DNA of 64,000 nt from Streptomyces diacarni (GTDB taxonomy: Bacteria > Actinomycetota > Actinomycetes > Streptomycetales > Streptomycetaceae). How positions within the stretch are numbered: the first letter of the stretch is position 1; each line of letters opens with the position of its first letter. This document shows positions 42,026-50,080 of the stretch, one piece after another. Position numbers and translations under genes: made by a program. The notes below the pieces were generated by a model, which was not told where the DNA came from, did not search any database, and was given only the letters and a program-made list of their open reading frames with translations. The DNA is taken from assembly GCF_003323715.1 (NCBI RefSeq), contig NZ_QOIN01000048.1, forward strand, positions 62,001-126,000, read 5' to 3'.

Positions 42026-42916
42026 ATGAGCCCGTCACCCGCCCCCCACCACCGCTCGGAGCCCGTCGCAGTGCGCATCGACCTGCACACCCACTCCACC
42101 GCCTCCGACGGCACCGATTCCCCCGCCGAACTGGTACGCAACGCGTCGGCCGCGGGGCTCGACGTCGTCGCGCTCACCGACCACGACACGGTCGGCGGCC
42201 ACGCGGAAGCCCTCGCCGCACTGCCCGCGGGACTCACCCTGGTCACCGGGGCCGAGATCTCGTGCCGGCTGGACGGCATCAGCCTCCACATGCTCGCCTA
42301 CCTCTTCGACCCGGACGAGCCCGCGTTCGCCCGGGAACGCGAACTCGTCCGCGACGACCGCGTACCCCGCGCCCGGGCCATGGTCGCCGCGCTGCGCGAG
42401 CTGGGCGTGCCGATCACCTGGGAGCAGGTCAGGCGCATCGCGGGCGACGGCTCGGTGGGGCGGCCCCACATCGCGACGGCCATGGTGGAGGAAGGCGTCG
42501 TCGAGACGGTCTCCGACGCTTTCACCGAGGAGTGGATCGCGGGCGACGGGCGCGCCTACGTCGGGAAGCACGAGCTGGACCCCTTCGACGCGCTGCGCCT
42601 GATCAAGGGCGCGGGCGGCGTCGCCGTCTTCGCGCACCCGCTGGCAGCCAAGCGTGGGCAGTGCGTCCCCGAGAGCGCGCTCGCCGAGCTCGCACGGGCC
42701 GGGCTCGACGGCATCGAGGCGGACCACGCCGACCACACGCCCGCCACCCGCACCCGGCTGCACGCCCTCGCCGACGAGCTCGGTCTGCTGGCCACCGGCT
42801 CCAGCGACTACCACGGCACCCGCAAGCCCCTCGCCCTCGGCGACTTCACCACCGCGCCCGACGTCTACGCCGAGATCGCGGCACGCGGCTCAGGCGCCAC
42901 CCCCGTCACGGGCTGA
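42026..42916 (+). CDS. PHP domain phosphoesterase
   Basis: A 296-aa member of the PHP metal-dependent phosphatase family (YciV/RnaAM-like). Metal ligand motifs are visible: DLHTHSTASDG, ALTDHDTVGG, AEISC, a His in HMLAYLF, AVFAHPLA and GSSDYHGTRKP. Relatives are 5'-3' exoribonucleases or 3',5'-nucleoside bisphosphate phosphatases; the exact substrate is not determined here. Start ATG with TGGAGGA site; a GTG at the beginning of the domain is an alternative. Confidence 0.92.
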   Translation: MSPSPAPHHRSEPVAVRIDLHTHSTASDGTDSPAELVRNASAAGLDVVALTDHDTVGGHAEALAALPAGLTLVTGAEISCRLDGISLHMLAYLFDPDEPAFARERELVRDDRVPRARAMVAALRELGVPITWEQVRRIAGDGSVGRPHIATAMVEEGVVETVSDAFTEEWIAGDGRAYVGKHELDPFDALRLIKGAGGVAVFAHPLAAKRGQCVPESALAELARAGLDGIEADHADHTPATRTRLHALADELGLLATGSSDYHGTRKPLALGDFTTAPDVYAEIAARGSGATPVTG

Positions 42917-42929
42917 GCCCGGCGGGCGG

Positions 42930-42959
42930 ACACCGGAGGCCGCACACGGCATCCGGTGT
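42930..42959 (+). terminator. Terminator hairpin after the PHP gene
   Basis: Eight pairs (42930-42937 with 42952-42959), one G-A mismatch, then four more pairs around a CACA loop, 13 nt after the PHP stop. Confidence 0.75.
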
Positions 42960-43150
42960 GGCAGTGGGGTGCGCCGGCGCCGCACAGGCGCGCCCGGTGC
43001 CGCACACGGCACCGCGACACCGCTGCTCCGCCCTTGAGCACGCGGTGACGCGGACGCGCCCGGTCACTCCGGTGACCTTCGCCCCCCCCGGCCGCGTGCC
43101 GTTCCCCGCTCCGCGCGCCCGGGCGTCCCTGCGCCCTGACGTGCCCGCAA

Positions 43151-43206
43151 CGCCCGTGCCGGCACGCCCGTGCCGGCACGCCCGTGCCGGCACGCCCGTG
43201 TCGGCG
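43151..43206. repeat. Four 14-bp tandem repeats containing GTGCCGGCAC palindromes
   Basis: Three identical units CGCCCGTGCCGGCA and one with two changes. Each perfect unit creates the 10-bp palindrome GTGCCGGCAC with its neighbour in phase, so palindrome centres repeat every 14 bp. It ends 80 bp before marC. Confidence 0.85.
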
Positions 43207-43286
43207 CGCCGGAGCGCCCGGCCATCCCGCCGGGCGCCCGCACATGTCCACTCCCACCCCTCTCTCCTCCAAGGCACAGGCACCTC

Positions 43287-43895
43287 GTGTTCGACTTCGC
43301 GCTCTTCGGCTCCGTCTTCCTCACCCTGTTCGTGATCATGGATCCGCCCGGCATCACGCCCATCTTTCTCGGCCTCACCTCCGGACGTCCCGTGAAGGTG
43401 CAGCGCCGAATGGCCTGGCAGGCCGCCGTCGTCGCGTTCGGGGTGATCACCCTGTTCGGGATCTGCGGCAAACAGATCCTCGACTACGTGCACGTCTCCA
43501 TCCCCGCCCTGATGGTCGCGGGAGGGCTGCTGCTCCTGCTCGTCGCGCTCGACCTGCTGACGGGCAAGTCCGACGAGCCGACCCAGACCAAGGACGTCAA
43601 CGTCGCCCTCGTCCCCCTCGGCATGCCGCTGCTGGCCGGGCCCGGCGCCATCGTGTCCGTCATCCTCGCCGTCCAGCGGGCGCACGGCTGGGGCGGACAG
43701 CTGTCGGTATGGGTGGCGATCGTGGCGATGCACCTGGTGCTGTGGCTCGTGATGCGCTACTCGCTGCTGATCATCCGCGTCATCAAGGACGGCGGAGTCG
43801 TCCTCGTCACCCGGCTGTCGGGCATGCTGCTGTCGGCCATCGCCGTGCAGCAGATCGCCGGTGGCATCACCCAGTTCATCCAGGGCAAGGGCTGA
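43287..43895 (+). CDS. MarC family integral membrane protein
   Basis: A 202-aa protein with six predicted helices. The hallmarks are FVIMDPPGITPIFLGLT near the start (the MDP(L/P)G motif), the AGPGAIVSVI loop in the middle and RLSGMLLSAIAVQQIAGGI at the end. MarC proteins are widespread and of unknown transport function, despite the historical antibiotic-resistance name. The GTG start is short of a good SD; the frame extends upstream through repeats and is rejected. Confidence 0.92.
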   Translation: MFDFALFGSVFLTLFVIMDPPGITPIFLGLTSGRPVKVQRRMAWQAAVVAFGVITLFGICGKQILDYVHVSIPALMVAGGLLLLLVALDLLTGKSDEPTQTKDVNVALVPLGMPLLAGPGAIVSVILAVQRAHGWGGQLSVWVAIVAMHLVLWLVMRYSLLIIRVIKDGGVVLVTRLSGMLLSAIAVQQIAGGITQFIQGKG

Positions 43896-43941
43896 GCCCG
43901 TTCAGCCGGGGCAAGGGCTGAGCCTGTTCAGCCGGGGCCGA
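43890..43941. terminator. Duplicated 26-bp hairpin units at convergent gene ends
   Basis: Two 26-bp near-identical units (43890-43915 and 43916-43941), each with GGCTGA-N6-TCAGCC. The first contains the marC stop, the second the stop of the convergent hydrolase. They can fold as two hairpins and probably terminate both genes. Confidence 0.7.
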
Positions 43942-44836
43942 GGCTGAGCCAGAAGTCCGCCACGGCGCGCGCCGTCTCCCTCGGCCGCTCGGCATTGGGG
44001 GAGTGCCCGGTGCCGGGAACGACGGTGCGCCGGGCGCCCAACCGCCCGGCCATACCGTCCAGCCACTCCACCGGCCAGGCGTCGTCCTCGGCGCCGGAGA
44101 CCACGTGGACCGGCGGCGCCAGCGCCGCGAGCTGCGCCACCCGGTCCGGCTCGGCCAGCAGTTGCCGGCCCGTCGCCGCCAACTGCGCGGGCACGTTGCT
44201 CAGCCAGCGGCGCCGCAAAAACTCCTCCATCGCCCCGGAGGCCTCCTCGTCCTCCCGCCGGGAGTACGGAGCCTCACCGGCCGAGCCGACCGACTGGTCC
44301 AGCTCCCGCATGACCTCCCAGATGGCCGCCATGCTCATCGTCTCCAGCGCGCCCAGCAGCATCCGTACGCGCTCCTGCTGGGAAGGCGAGACGGCACCGG
44401 GGCCGCTGCTCAGCAGGGTCAACGACGCGAAGGGAGCGGCGTCCTCCAGCACGGCGGCGCGGGCGATCAGACCGCCCAGCGAGTGTCCCAGCAGGTGTAC
44501 GCCACCGGGGGCGCGGCCGGCCACGGCCGCCACCACCGCGTGCACGTCACGGGCGAGCTCGTGCTGTGCGTAGGCGCTCTCGTCGGCCGGGCCGCCCGTT
44601 TCGAACTGTCCGCGCCCGTCGACCGCCACCGCCCGGAACCCGGCCTGTGCCAGCGGCTCCAGCAGGCCGACGAAGTCCTCCTTGCTGCCGGTGAACCCGG
44701 GCAGCAGCAACGCGACGGCCCCGGCCTCGTCCGCGTCGGGGCCGCCCGTGTCGTGCACCGCGAAATCCCCGCGTGCGGTGACCAGACGATACGTGCGCAC
44801 ACCGGCGGGCAGCGCGAGAAAAGGCGGCTTGCTCAT
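43928..44836 (-). CDS. Alpha/beta hydrolase
   Basis: A 302-aa soluble hydrolase. The nucleophile elbow is Ser119 in GHSLGG; an acid candidate lies in SGAEDDAWP and the His in GTGHSPNAERP. It has a cap region (about 150-230) rich in Glu/Arg. The substrate is not predictable. A TAGCGT -10 lies 6 nt before the ATG with no SD. Confidence 0.9.
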   Translation of the reverse strand: MSKPPFLALPAGVRTYRLVTARGDFAVHDTGGPDADEAGAVALLLPGFTGSKEDFVGLLEPLAQAGFRAVAVDGRGQFETGGPADESAYAQHELARDVHAVVAAVAGRAPGGVHLLGHSLGGLIARAAVLEDAAPFASLTLLSSGPGAVSPSQQERVRMLLGALETMSMAAIWEVMRELDQSVGSAGEAPYSRREDEEASGAMEEFLRRRWLSNVPAQLAATGRQLLAEPDRVAQLAALAPPVHVVSGAEDDAWPVEWLDGMAGRLGARRTVVPGTGHSPNAERPRETARAVADFWLSLGPG

Positions 44837-44842
44837 GCCCAG

Positions 44843-44848
44843 ACGCTA
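44843..44848 (-). promoter_or_regulatory. -10 element of a likely leaderless hydrolase transcript
   Basis: TAGCGT on the minus strand, 6 nt before the ATG at 44836. Confidence 0.55.
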
Positions 44849-44976
44849 CCCGCGCCCCTCCTCCCGCTTCCCCGGCCTCTGCCGGACCCTCCCGCGGACG
44901 TGTAAACGGTCGGGGCCGTGTGAAGACGGTCGTGGCCAGATGGACAGGTGGCGCGGCGCGCGGCGCACACGCGAAC

Positions 44977-45005
44977 GGCTCGGCACCCCGTGGGGGTACC
45001 GAGCC
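44977..45005 (-). terminator. Terminator after the DEAD-box helicase gene
   Basis: A 13-bp stem with one C-A mismatch (44977-44989 with 44993-45005) and a 3-nt loop, 25 nt downstream of the helicase stop. Confidence 0.75.
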
Positions 45006-45030
45006 GTGGTGTCCCGGTCAGGGACGGGGG

Positions 45031-46770
45031 TCAGCTCTCCGACGCGGGCTGCTCGGCAGAGCGGGTGGCCGCTGCGCGCGAGCGGGTGCGACGGCGGCGG
45101 GGCTTGCGGGCCTCGCCCTCACCGGTCGCCTCGGTCTCCTTGGCGGCGGGCGCCTCCGAGGCGGCGGCGGGGGTCCCGGAGCGGGTGCGGCGGCGCCGGC
45201 GCGGCTTGCGCGGCGCTGCTGCGGTGCCCTCGCCCGCCTCCGTGGCGGCCGAGGTGCCCTCGGCCGTGGCGACGGCCTGTTCCGCCGAGGCGGCCGGGGA
45301 GTCCGTGCGCAGCGCCCCGCGGGTGCGCCGGCGCTCGCGCGGCTTGCGCGCCGGGCGGGCGCGTTCGGCAGGCGCGCCGGAGCCGCCGGAGCCCGCGGAC
45401 TTGGCGCGCGAGCGGCCGCCGCCGCCCGTCTCGCCGAGGTCCTCGATCTCCTCGGCCGCGAGCCCGGCACGCGTGCGCTCGGCGCGCGGCAGCACGCCCT
45501 TGGCCTCCTTGGGGATGCCCAGGGCCTCGTACAGGTGCGGCGAGGTGGAGTAGGTCTCCTCCGGGTCGTTGAAGGCGAGCTCCAGCGCCTTGTTGATCAG
45601 CTGCCAGCGCGGGATGTCGTCCCAGTCGACCAGCGTGACGGCGGTACCCGAGGCGCCCGCGCGGCCGGTGCGGCCGATGCGGTGCAGGTAGGTCTTCTCG
45701 TCCTCGGGCGTCTGGTAGTTGATCACGTGGGTGACGTTGTCGACGTCGATGCCGCGGGCGGCGACGTCCGTGCACACCAGGACGTCGACCTTGCCGTTGC
45801 GGAAGGCGCGCAGCGCCTGCTCGCGCGCCCCCTGGCCCAGGTCGCCGTGGACGGCGCCGGCCGCGAAGCCGCGCCGGCTCAGCTGCTCGGCGACGTCGGC
45901 CGCCGTGCGCTTCGTACGGCAGAAGATCATCGCGAGGGCGCGGCCCTCGGCCTGCAGTATCCGGGCGACCATCTCCGGCTTGTCCATGGAGTGCGCCCGG
46001 AAGACGTGCTGGGTGGTGTTGGCCACCGTCTGGCCCTCGTCGTCCGGCGAGGTGGCGCTGATGTGCGTGGGCTGGCTCATGTAGCGGCGGGCGAGCGAGA
46101 TGACCTGGCCCGGCATCGTCGCGGAGAAGAGCATCGTCTGGCGCCGGGTCGGCAGCATCTCGATGATCTTCTCGACGTCGGGCAGGAAGCCCAGGTCGAG
46201 CATCTCGTCGGCCTCGTCCAGGACGAGCGCCCTGATCTGCGAGAGCCGCAGCTTCTTCTGGCCGGCCAGGTCCAGCAGCCGGCCCGGCGTGCCGACGACG
46301 ACGTCGACGCCCTTGTTGAGGGCTTCGACCTGCGGCTCGTAGGCGCGGCCGCCGTAGATCGGCACGACCCGCACGTTGCGGACCTTGCCCGCGGTGAGCA
46401 GATCGTTGGTGACCTGCTGGCACAGCTCACGGGTGGGGACGACGACGAGGGCCTGCGGCGCGTCGGACAGCTCTTCCGGCTTGGCGCGGCCCAGCTCGAC
46501 GTCGGCGGGGACGGTCACCGACTCCAGCAGCGGAAGTCCGAACCCCAGCGTCTTGCCGGTGCCGGTCTTCGCCTGACCGATGACGTCGGTGCCCGCGAGG
46601 GCGACCGGGAGCGTCATCTCCTGGATCGGGAAGGGTGAGGTGATGCCGACGGCTTCGAGGGCCTCGGCTGTCTCGGGAAGGATCCCCAGATCTCTGAACG
46701 TGGTGGACAGGGTGCTTGCCTCTTCTGTGTGACGCGAGGGTGGGGCTGCGGCGTCCGGTCGTCCCAGCAT
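45031..46770 (-). CDS. DEAD-box ATP-dependent RNA helicase (RhlE-like)
   Basis: A 579-aa RNA-remodelling helicase. Motifs are Q motif FPIQEMTL, motif I AKTGTGKT, motif Ib TPGRLLDL, motif II LDEADEML, motif III SATMPG and motif VI HRIGRTGRAG. The C-terminal ~150 residues are Arg/Ala-rich (RRRRTRSRAAATR), typical of RNA-binding tails. The start is ambiguous: ATG at 46770 is used, but the conserved part begins at a CTG codon (46710) with AAGAGG upstream. Its neighbourhood (helicase, MiaE-like protein, DUF3107, TetR) matches Rv3211-Rv3208. Confidence 0.93.
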   Translation of the reverse strand: MLGRPDAAAPPSRHTEEASTLSTTFRDLGILPETAEALEAVGITSPFPIQEMTLPVALAGTDVIGQAKTGTGKTLGFGLPLLESVTVPADVELGRAKPEELSDAPQALVVVPTRELCQQVTNDLLTAGKVRNVRVVPIYGGRAYEPQVEALNKGVDVVVGTPGRLLDLAGQKKLRLSQIRALVLDEADEMLDLGFLPDVEKIIEMLPTRRQTMLFSATMPGQVISLARRYMSQPTHISATSPDDEGQTVANTTQHVFRAHSMDKPEMVARILQAEGRALAMIFCRTKRTAADVAEQLSRRGFAAGAVHGDLGQGAREQALRAFRNGKVDVLVCTDVAARGIDVDNVTHVINYQTPEDEKTYLHRIGRTGRAGASGTAVTLVDWDDIPRWQLINKALELAFNDPEETYSTSPHLYEALGIPKEAKGVLPRAERTRAGLAAEEIEDLGETGGGGRSRAKSAGSGGSGAPAERARPARKPRERRRTRGALRTDSPAASAEQAVATAEGTSAATEAGEGTAAAPRKPRRRRRTRSGTPAAASEAPAAKETEATGEGEARKPRRRRTRSRAAATRSAEQPASES

Positions 46771-47150
46771 GTGGGACGGTCCGGCGGAGCGAGGAGAGGA
46801 TCTACCGCACCCGGGCGGCCGTCGTATCGGCCCGCCCTGTGGGTGCGGGACCACTGGCTCCCGCTCAAGCGCCTCACTCGCGCGAGCGGTCCCTCTCAGC
46901 GCGACCCGTGCGGGGAGCACGAACCGGCGGAAGGCTGTCGGGTCGGAGCCGATCGGGCCACCGACCGGGCATCCGCATTTCATGCATGCAGCGAGTCCAC
47001 GTCATCTGGTGGACCCATATCACTGTACCCCGAATCCGCGCATGTGTACCGGGGCAATCGCTGTGTACGAGTTCACCGCAGGTCCGCGCGGGTCTGCGGG
47101 CATCGGGCGGGGCCCCCGCGAGCTGGGGGTCTCGGGCTATCGTGCGCAGT
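46771..47150. promoter_or_regulatory. Divergent region between helicase and MiaE-like genes
   Basis: A 380-bp gap with an AT-richer core at 46975-47075. It contains CATGCATG (46981-46988), a hairpin GTCCAC-N8-GTGGAC (46995-47014) and several TGTAC motifs. On the minus strand TACAGT near 47025-47030 is a possible helicase promoter, giving a leader of about 250 nt. Frames open across it look like upstream extensions rather than genes. Confidence 0.45.
47138..47143 (+). promoter_or_regulatory. -10 element of a likely leaderless transcript
   Basis: TATCGT is 7 nt before the ATG at 47151 and no SD precedes the start. Confidence 0.5.
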
Positions 47151-47897
47151 ATGGAGACGCCTGACAAGACCGCCGACGACGGTTCCGAGTACGCCCCCGC
47201 CACCTCGACCGCCTCCCAGAACTGGGAGCAGGCCGCGGCGGACCCGACCTACCGTGCCGCGGTCGTCGACCTGCTGGGGGCCCTCGCCTACGGGGAGCTG
47301 GCGGCCTTCGAGCGGCTCGCCGAGGACGCCAAGCTGGCACCCTCGCTCGCCGACAAGGCCGAGCTGGCCTCGATGGCGTCGGCCGAGTTCGGCCACTTCG
47401 AAAAACTGCGTGAGCGGCTGGCCCGGATCGACGAGGACCCCACGGCGGCGATGGAGCCGTTCGCCGCGCCCCTGGAGGAGTTCCACCGGCTGACCGCGCC
47501 CTCCGACTGGCTGGAGGGCCTGATCAAGGCGTACGTCGGGGACTCGATCGCCTCGGACTTCTACCGCGAGGTGGCGACCAGGCTGGACACCGACACCCGT
47601 GCGCTGGTGCTCAGCGTGCTGGCCGACACCGGGCACTCCAGCTTCGCCGTGGAGAAGGTGCGGGCCGCCATCGAGGCCGAACCCCGCGTGGGCGGGCGCC
47701 TCGCACTGTGGGCGCGGCGGCTGATGGGCGAGGCGCTGTCCCAGGCGCAGCGGGTGGTCGCCGAGCGGGACGCGCTCTCCACGATGCTGGTCGGCGGGCT
47801 GGCCGACGGCTTCGACCTCGCCGAGGTCGGCAAGATGTTCTCCCGGATCACCGAGGCCCATACGAAGCGGATGGCCGCGCTGGGGCTTGCCGCCTGA
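47151..47897 (+). CDS. Ferritin-like fold protein (MiaE_2 family)
   Basis: A 248-aa helical protein of the ferritin-like, MiaE-related group. ALAYGELAAFERLAED and MASAEFGHFEKLRERL carry the Glu and ExxH motifs of di-iron four-helix bundles, and a second set lies around ADTGHSSFAVEKVR. MiaE hydroxylates modified tRNA; whether these actinobacterial relatives (Rv3210c type) do so is not known. The first 30 residues are flexible. Leaderless start is suggested. Confidence 0.88.
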   Translation: METPDKTADDGSEYAPATSTASQNWEQAAADPTYRAAVVDLLGALAYGELAAFERLAEDAKLAPSLADKAELASMASAEFGHFEKLRERLARIDEDPTAAMEPFAAPLEEFHRLTAPSDWLEGLIKAYVGDSIASDFYREVATRLDTDTRALVLSVLADTGHSSFAVEKVRAAIEAEPRVGGRLALWARRLMGEALSQAQRVVAERDALSTMLVGGLADGFDLAEVGKMFSRITEAHTKRMAALGLAA

Positions 47898-48279
47898 TTC
47901 CGGATTCCACGAGCCCGGACGCCACGAGCCCGGGCTCGGCGAACCCGGCCTCCGCGAACCCCGGCTCCCCCCACCCGGACTCAGCGGACCGCGGCGCCGG
48001 GGTGGTGCGCAGGGTGTCCCTGCGCCACTGCCTGCGCCCGGGCGCGTCCCGCAGCAGCAGCGAGAGCAGCGCCGCGCTGACCCCCAGGGCCACGCACAGG
48101 GCCACCGGGACGTGTCCCGCGCCGAAGACGGTGTGGCTGACGAGGCCGCCGACGAGGGCGGCGACCGGGCCCGTGGCCAGCACGAGCCGCCGGTCGGGAA
48201 GCCGCTCGGGGAACCGCCTGCTCGCGACGAGGGCGAGGGCGAGTCCAAGGCTTGCGGAGCCGAGAGCCTCCCAGATCAT
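47848..48279 (-). CDS. Small membrane protein, 3' end overlapping the MiaE-like gene
   Basis: A 143-aa protein with three hydrophobic segments (about 3-20, 34-54 and 57-75) and a low-complexity tail containing Gly/Ala/Glu-Pro repeats. The ATG has a GGAGGT site 6 nt upstream. Its 3' end overlaps the convergent MiaE-like gene by 50 bp; the true end may vary because the tail is repetitive. The position equals Rv3209. Function unknown. Confidence 0.75.
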   Translation of the reverse strand: MIWEALGSASLGLALALVASRRFPERLPDRRLVLATGPVAALVGGLVSHTVFGAGHVPVALCVALGVSAALLSLLLRDAPGRRQWRRDTLRTTPAPRSAESGWGEPGFAEAGFAEPGLVASGLVESGIRRQAPARPSASYGPR

Positions 48280-48437
48280 GAGGACCTCCACGGGGTGGCG
48301 GTGAGCCGACCGCTGGTCGCGGTCGTTCCCGGTCTCCCCCTGGGTACGGACGCTGAAACGGCGGCCGCGGAAGCAAAATCCGCGGCCGCCGCCGTGTGCG
48401 TGACCCCGCCGTTTCCCGGACGGTGCCGAGGCCCGTC

Positions 48438-48665
48438 TCAGATGGCTCCGAAGCCCACCTTGCGGCCCGACGGCTGGCCGATCTCGATGTAGGCGACACG
48501 GTCCGCCGGGATCAGGATCTTCCGGCCGTGCTCGTCCTCGAGGCTGAGCAGCCCGGAGCCCTTCTCCAATGCCGCCGCCACCGTGCTCTCGAGCTCGTCA
48601 GGAGTCTGCTTGCTCTCCATGACGATCTCGCGAGGCGCGTACTGCACGCCGATCTTGACCTCCAC
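48438..48665 (-). CDS. DUF3107 family small protein
   Basis: A 75-aa protein: MEVKIGVQYAPREIVMES then a helical middle and IPADRVAYIEIGQPSGRKVG near the end. This is the DUF3107 signature (Rv3208A/TB9.4 type). Probably cytoplasmic with a ubiquitin-like or PII-like small fold, but this is not shown. GTG start with a GAGGGACA site; a minus-strand TAGGGT at 48747-48752 may be its -10. Confidence 0.9.
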   Translation of the reverse strand: MEVKIGVQYAPREIVMESKQTPDELESTVAAALEKGSGLLSLEDEHGRKILIPADRVAYIEIGQPSGRKVGFGAI

Positions 48666-48769
48666 GGCTATGTCCCTCCGACGGTCTGGTGTCCCCGTGC
48701 CGATGCCCGGGATGCGGTGCGCGGCCAGCCGCGCCGTACGGGAGTAACCCTAGCTCTCGGCGGAGGACG

Positions 48770-48818
48770 CCGAGGGGGCGCGGTCGCACGCCGGCAGCGA
48801 ACAACCGCGCCCCCTCGG
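48770..48818 (-). terminator. Terminator after the TetR gene
   Basis: A perfect 14-bp stem (48770-48783 with 48805-48818) around a 21-nt loop, about 50 nt downstream of the TetR stop on the minus strand. Confidence 0.7.
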
Positions 48819-48869
48819 ACCGGGGCACGCGTCCCCTCCGACCGGTCAGGACGCCGGACTACCGCGTCA

Positions 48870-49493
48870 CTACTGCATCGGGAACCCGGCGATACCGCGC
48901 CAGGAGAGCGACGAGATCAACTTGGCCGCGGCGTCGCGGGGGATCCGCTGCCCCGACCCCAGCCAGTAGCGCGCGGTGATCTGCGCCATGCCGCACAGGC
49001 CGACGGCCAGCAGCATGGACTGCTCCTGGGAGAGCTTGGTGTCCTCGGCGATGACCTCGCTGACGGCCTCCGCGCAGTCCAGGCTCACCCTGTCCACGCG
49101 CTCGCGCACCGCGGGCTCGTTCGTCAGGTCCGACTCGAACACCAGGCGGAAAGCGCCGCCCTCGTCCTCCACGAAACCGAAATAGGCGTCCATGGTGGCC
49201 GCCACGCGCTGCTTGTTGTCCGTCGTGGACTCCAGCGCCCTGCGCACCGCCTGGAGCAGCGCCTCGCAGTGCTGGTCGAGAAGCGCGAGGTACAGGTCCA
49301 GCTTCCCCGGGAAGTGCTGGTAGAGCACCGGTTTGCTGACGCCGGCACGTTCGGCGATGTCGTCCATCGCCGCCGCGTGGTAGCCCTGCGCGACGAAGAC
49401 CTCCTGAGCTGCGCCCAGCAGTTGGTTGCGTCGGGCCCGGCGGGGCAGACGCGTGCCACGCGGGCGCGCTTCGGTCTGCTCGATGGCTGTCAC
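48870..49493 (-). CDS. TetR family transcriptional regulator (Rv3208 type)
   Basis: A 207-aa repressor. The N-terminal helix-turn-helix is visible at about residues 20-65 (RNQLLGAAQEVFVAQGYHAA, then ERAGVSKPVLYQHFPGKLDLY). The C-terminal ligand domain is helical. The GTG start follows CAGGGAGG. A 12-bp palindrome TACT-TTTC-AGTA overlaps its probable -10 TACGAT (minus strand), suggesting autoregulation. The conserved place between DUF3107 and DUF3152 genes matches mycobacteria. Ligand unknown. Confidence 0.92.
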   Translation of the reverse strand: MTAIEQTEARPRGTRLPRRARRNQLLGAAQEVFVAQGYHAAAMDDIAERAGVSKPVLYQHFPGKLDLYLALLDQHCEALLQAVRRALESTTDNKQRVAATMDAYFGFVEDEGGAFRLVFESDLTNEPAVRERVDRVSLDCAEAVSEVIAEDTKLSQEQSMLLAVGLCGMAQITARYWLGSGQRIPRDAAAKLISSLSWRGIAGFPMQ

Positions 49494-49542
49494 GCCGCCT
49501 CCCTGTGTGTTTCTGAGCGCGAGCTGCGCTGTGCCGCCATCG

Positions 49543-49554
49543 TACTTTTCAGTA
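49543..49554 (-). promoter_or_regulatory. TetR operator candidate
   Basis: TACT-TTTC-AGTA, a 12-bp inverted repeat about 50 nt upstream of the TetR GTG. On the minus strand its arm is shared with a TACGAT -10 (49540-49545), so binding would block transcription. Confidence 0.5.
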
Positions 49555-49615
49555 ACGGGAGTGGGGGCTCCACGGGCCCCGAATTTTCCGCCGCCACCCG
49601 GGCAGGGCGGGTGCT

Positions 49616-49858
49616 TTATCGGTACTCGTCCTCATTCAGCTCCACCACGCGTGCCTGCTCCGCCGCGTCGGCGGGGTCGGCCTCGTGCGTGCCGGACGGG
49701 GCGAGCGGCTCGTCACGCTGCCGCAGCACATCGGTGTGCTGTTCGGCCGCGTCCGCCTCCGTGGCCTCGGGATTCTCCGTTCCCTCCGGCTCTTCCTCGT
49801 GCGTGCCGGCGGTGTACGTGTCGTCAAAGGTTTCCGGTTCTGTGGGGTCGAGCGGCAT
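49616..49858 (-). CDS. Small acidic hypothetical protein
   Basis: An 80-aa protein rich in Glu, Asp, Thr and Ala, with no hydrophobic segment (MPLDPTEPETFDDTY ... ARVVELNEDEYR). It is probably disordered. The ATG is preceded by AAGGGGAG at 6-8 nt, a good ribosome site. Similar short acidic proteins are common in Streptomyces; no function can be assigned. Confidence 0.72.
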   Translation of the reverse strand: MPLDPTEPETFDDTYTAGTHEEEPEGTENPEATEADAAEQHTDVLRQRDEPLAPSGTHEADPADAAEQARVVELNEDEYR

Positions 49859-50068
49859 GCCTGCTCCCCTTTCCAGGGTGCTGCCCGCCTGCGCGGGCCT
49901 ACTTCCGAGACTAGGAGCGGGTCACCAGGGGCGCACGCCCGCATGCACGCTTCCCGCGGAGCGGTTGCACACGAACGGAGGCGGACGCCGTGTGCCTGTG
50001 TCATCCCCCGTGCACCGGTGTGTTTCTTCTGTGACGGTGGACACGTGAGAGTGTGTGTGATCGTCTCG

Positions 50069-50074
50069 TAACAT
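50069..50074 (+). promoter_or_regulatory. -10 element of a likely leaderless hydrolase transcript
   Basis: TAACAT lies 6 nt before the ATG at 50081; no SD is present. Confidence 0.55.
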
Positions 50075-50080
50075 TGCCCC

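Larger units (their letters stand above)
42917..43286. promoter_or_regulatory. Intergenic region with hairpins and tandem palindromes before marC
   Basis: A 370-bp gap. From left to right it holds the PHP-gene terminator (42930-42959), a hairpin GGTGCCG-CACA-CGGCACC (42996-43013), and the 14-bp tandem repeats at 43151-43206. An apparent ORF here has repetitive content without support, so it is treated as non-coding. The marC promoter is not obvious. Confidence 0.5.
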
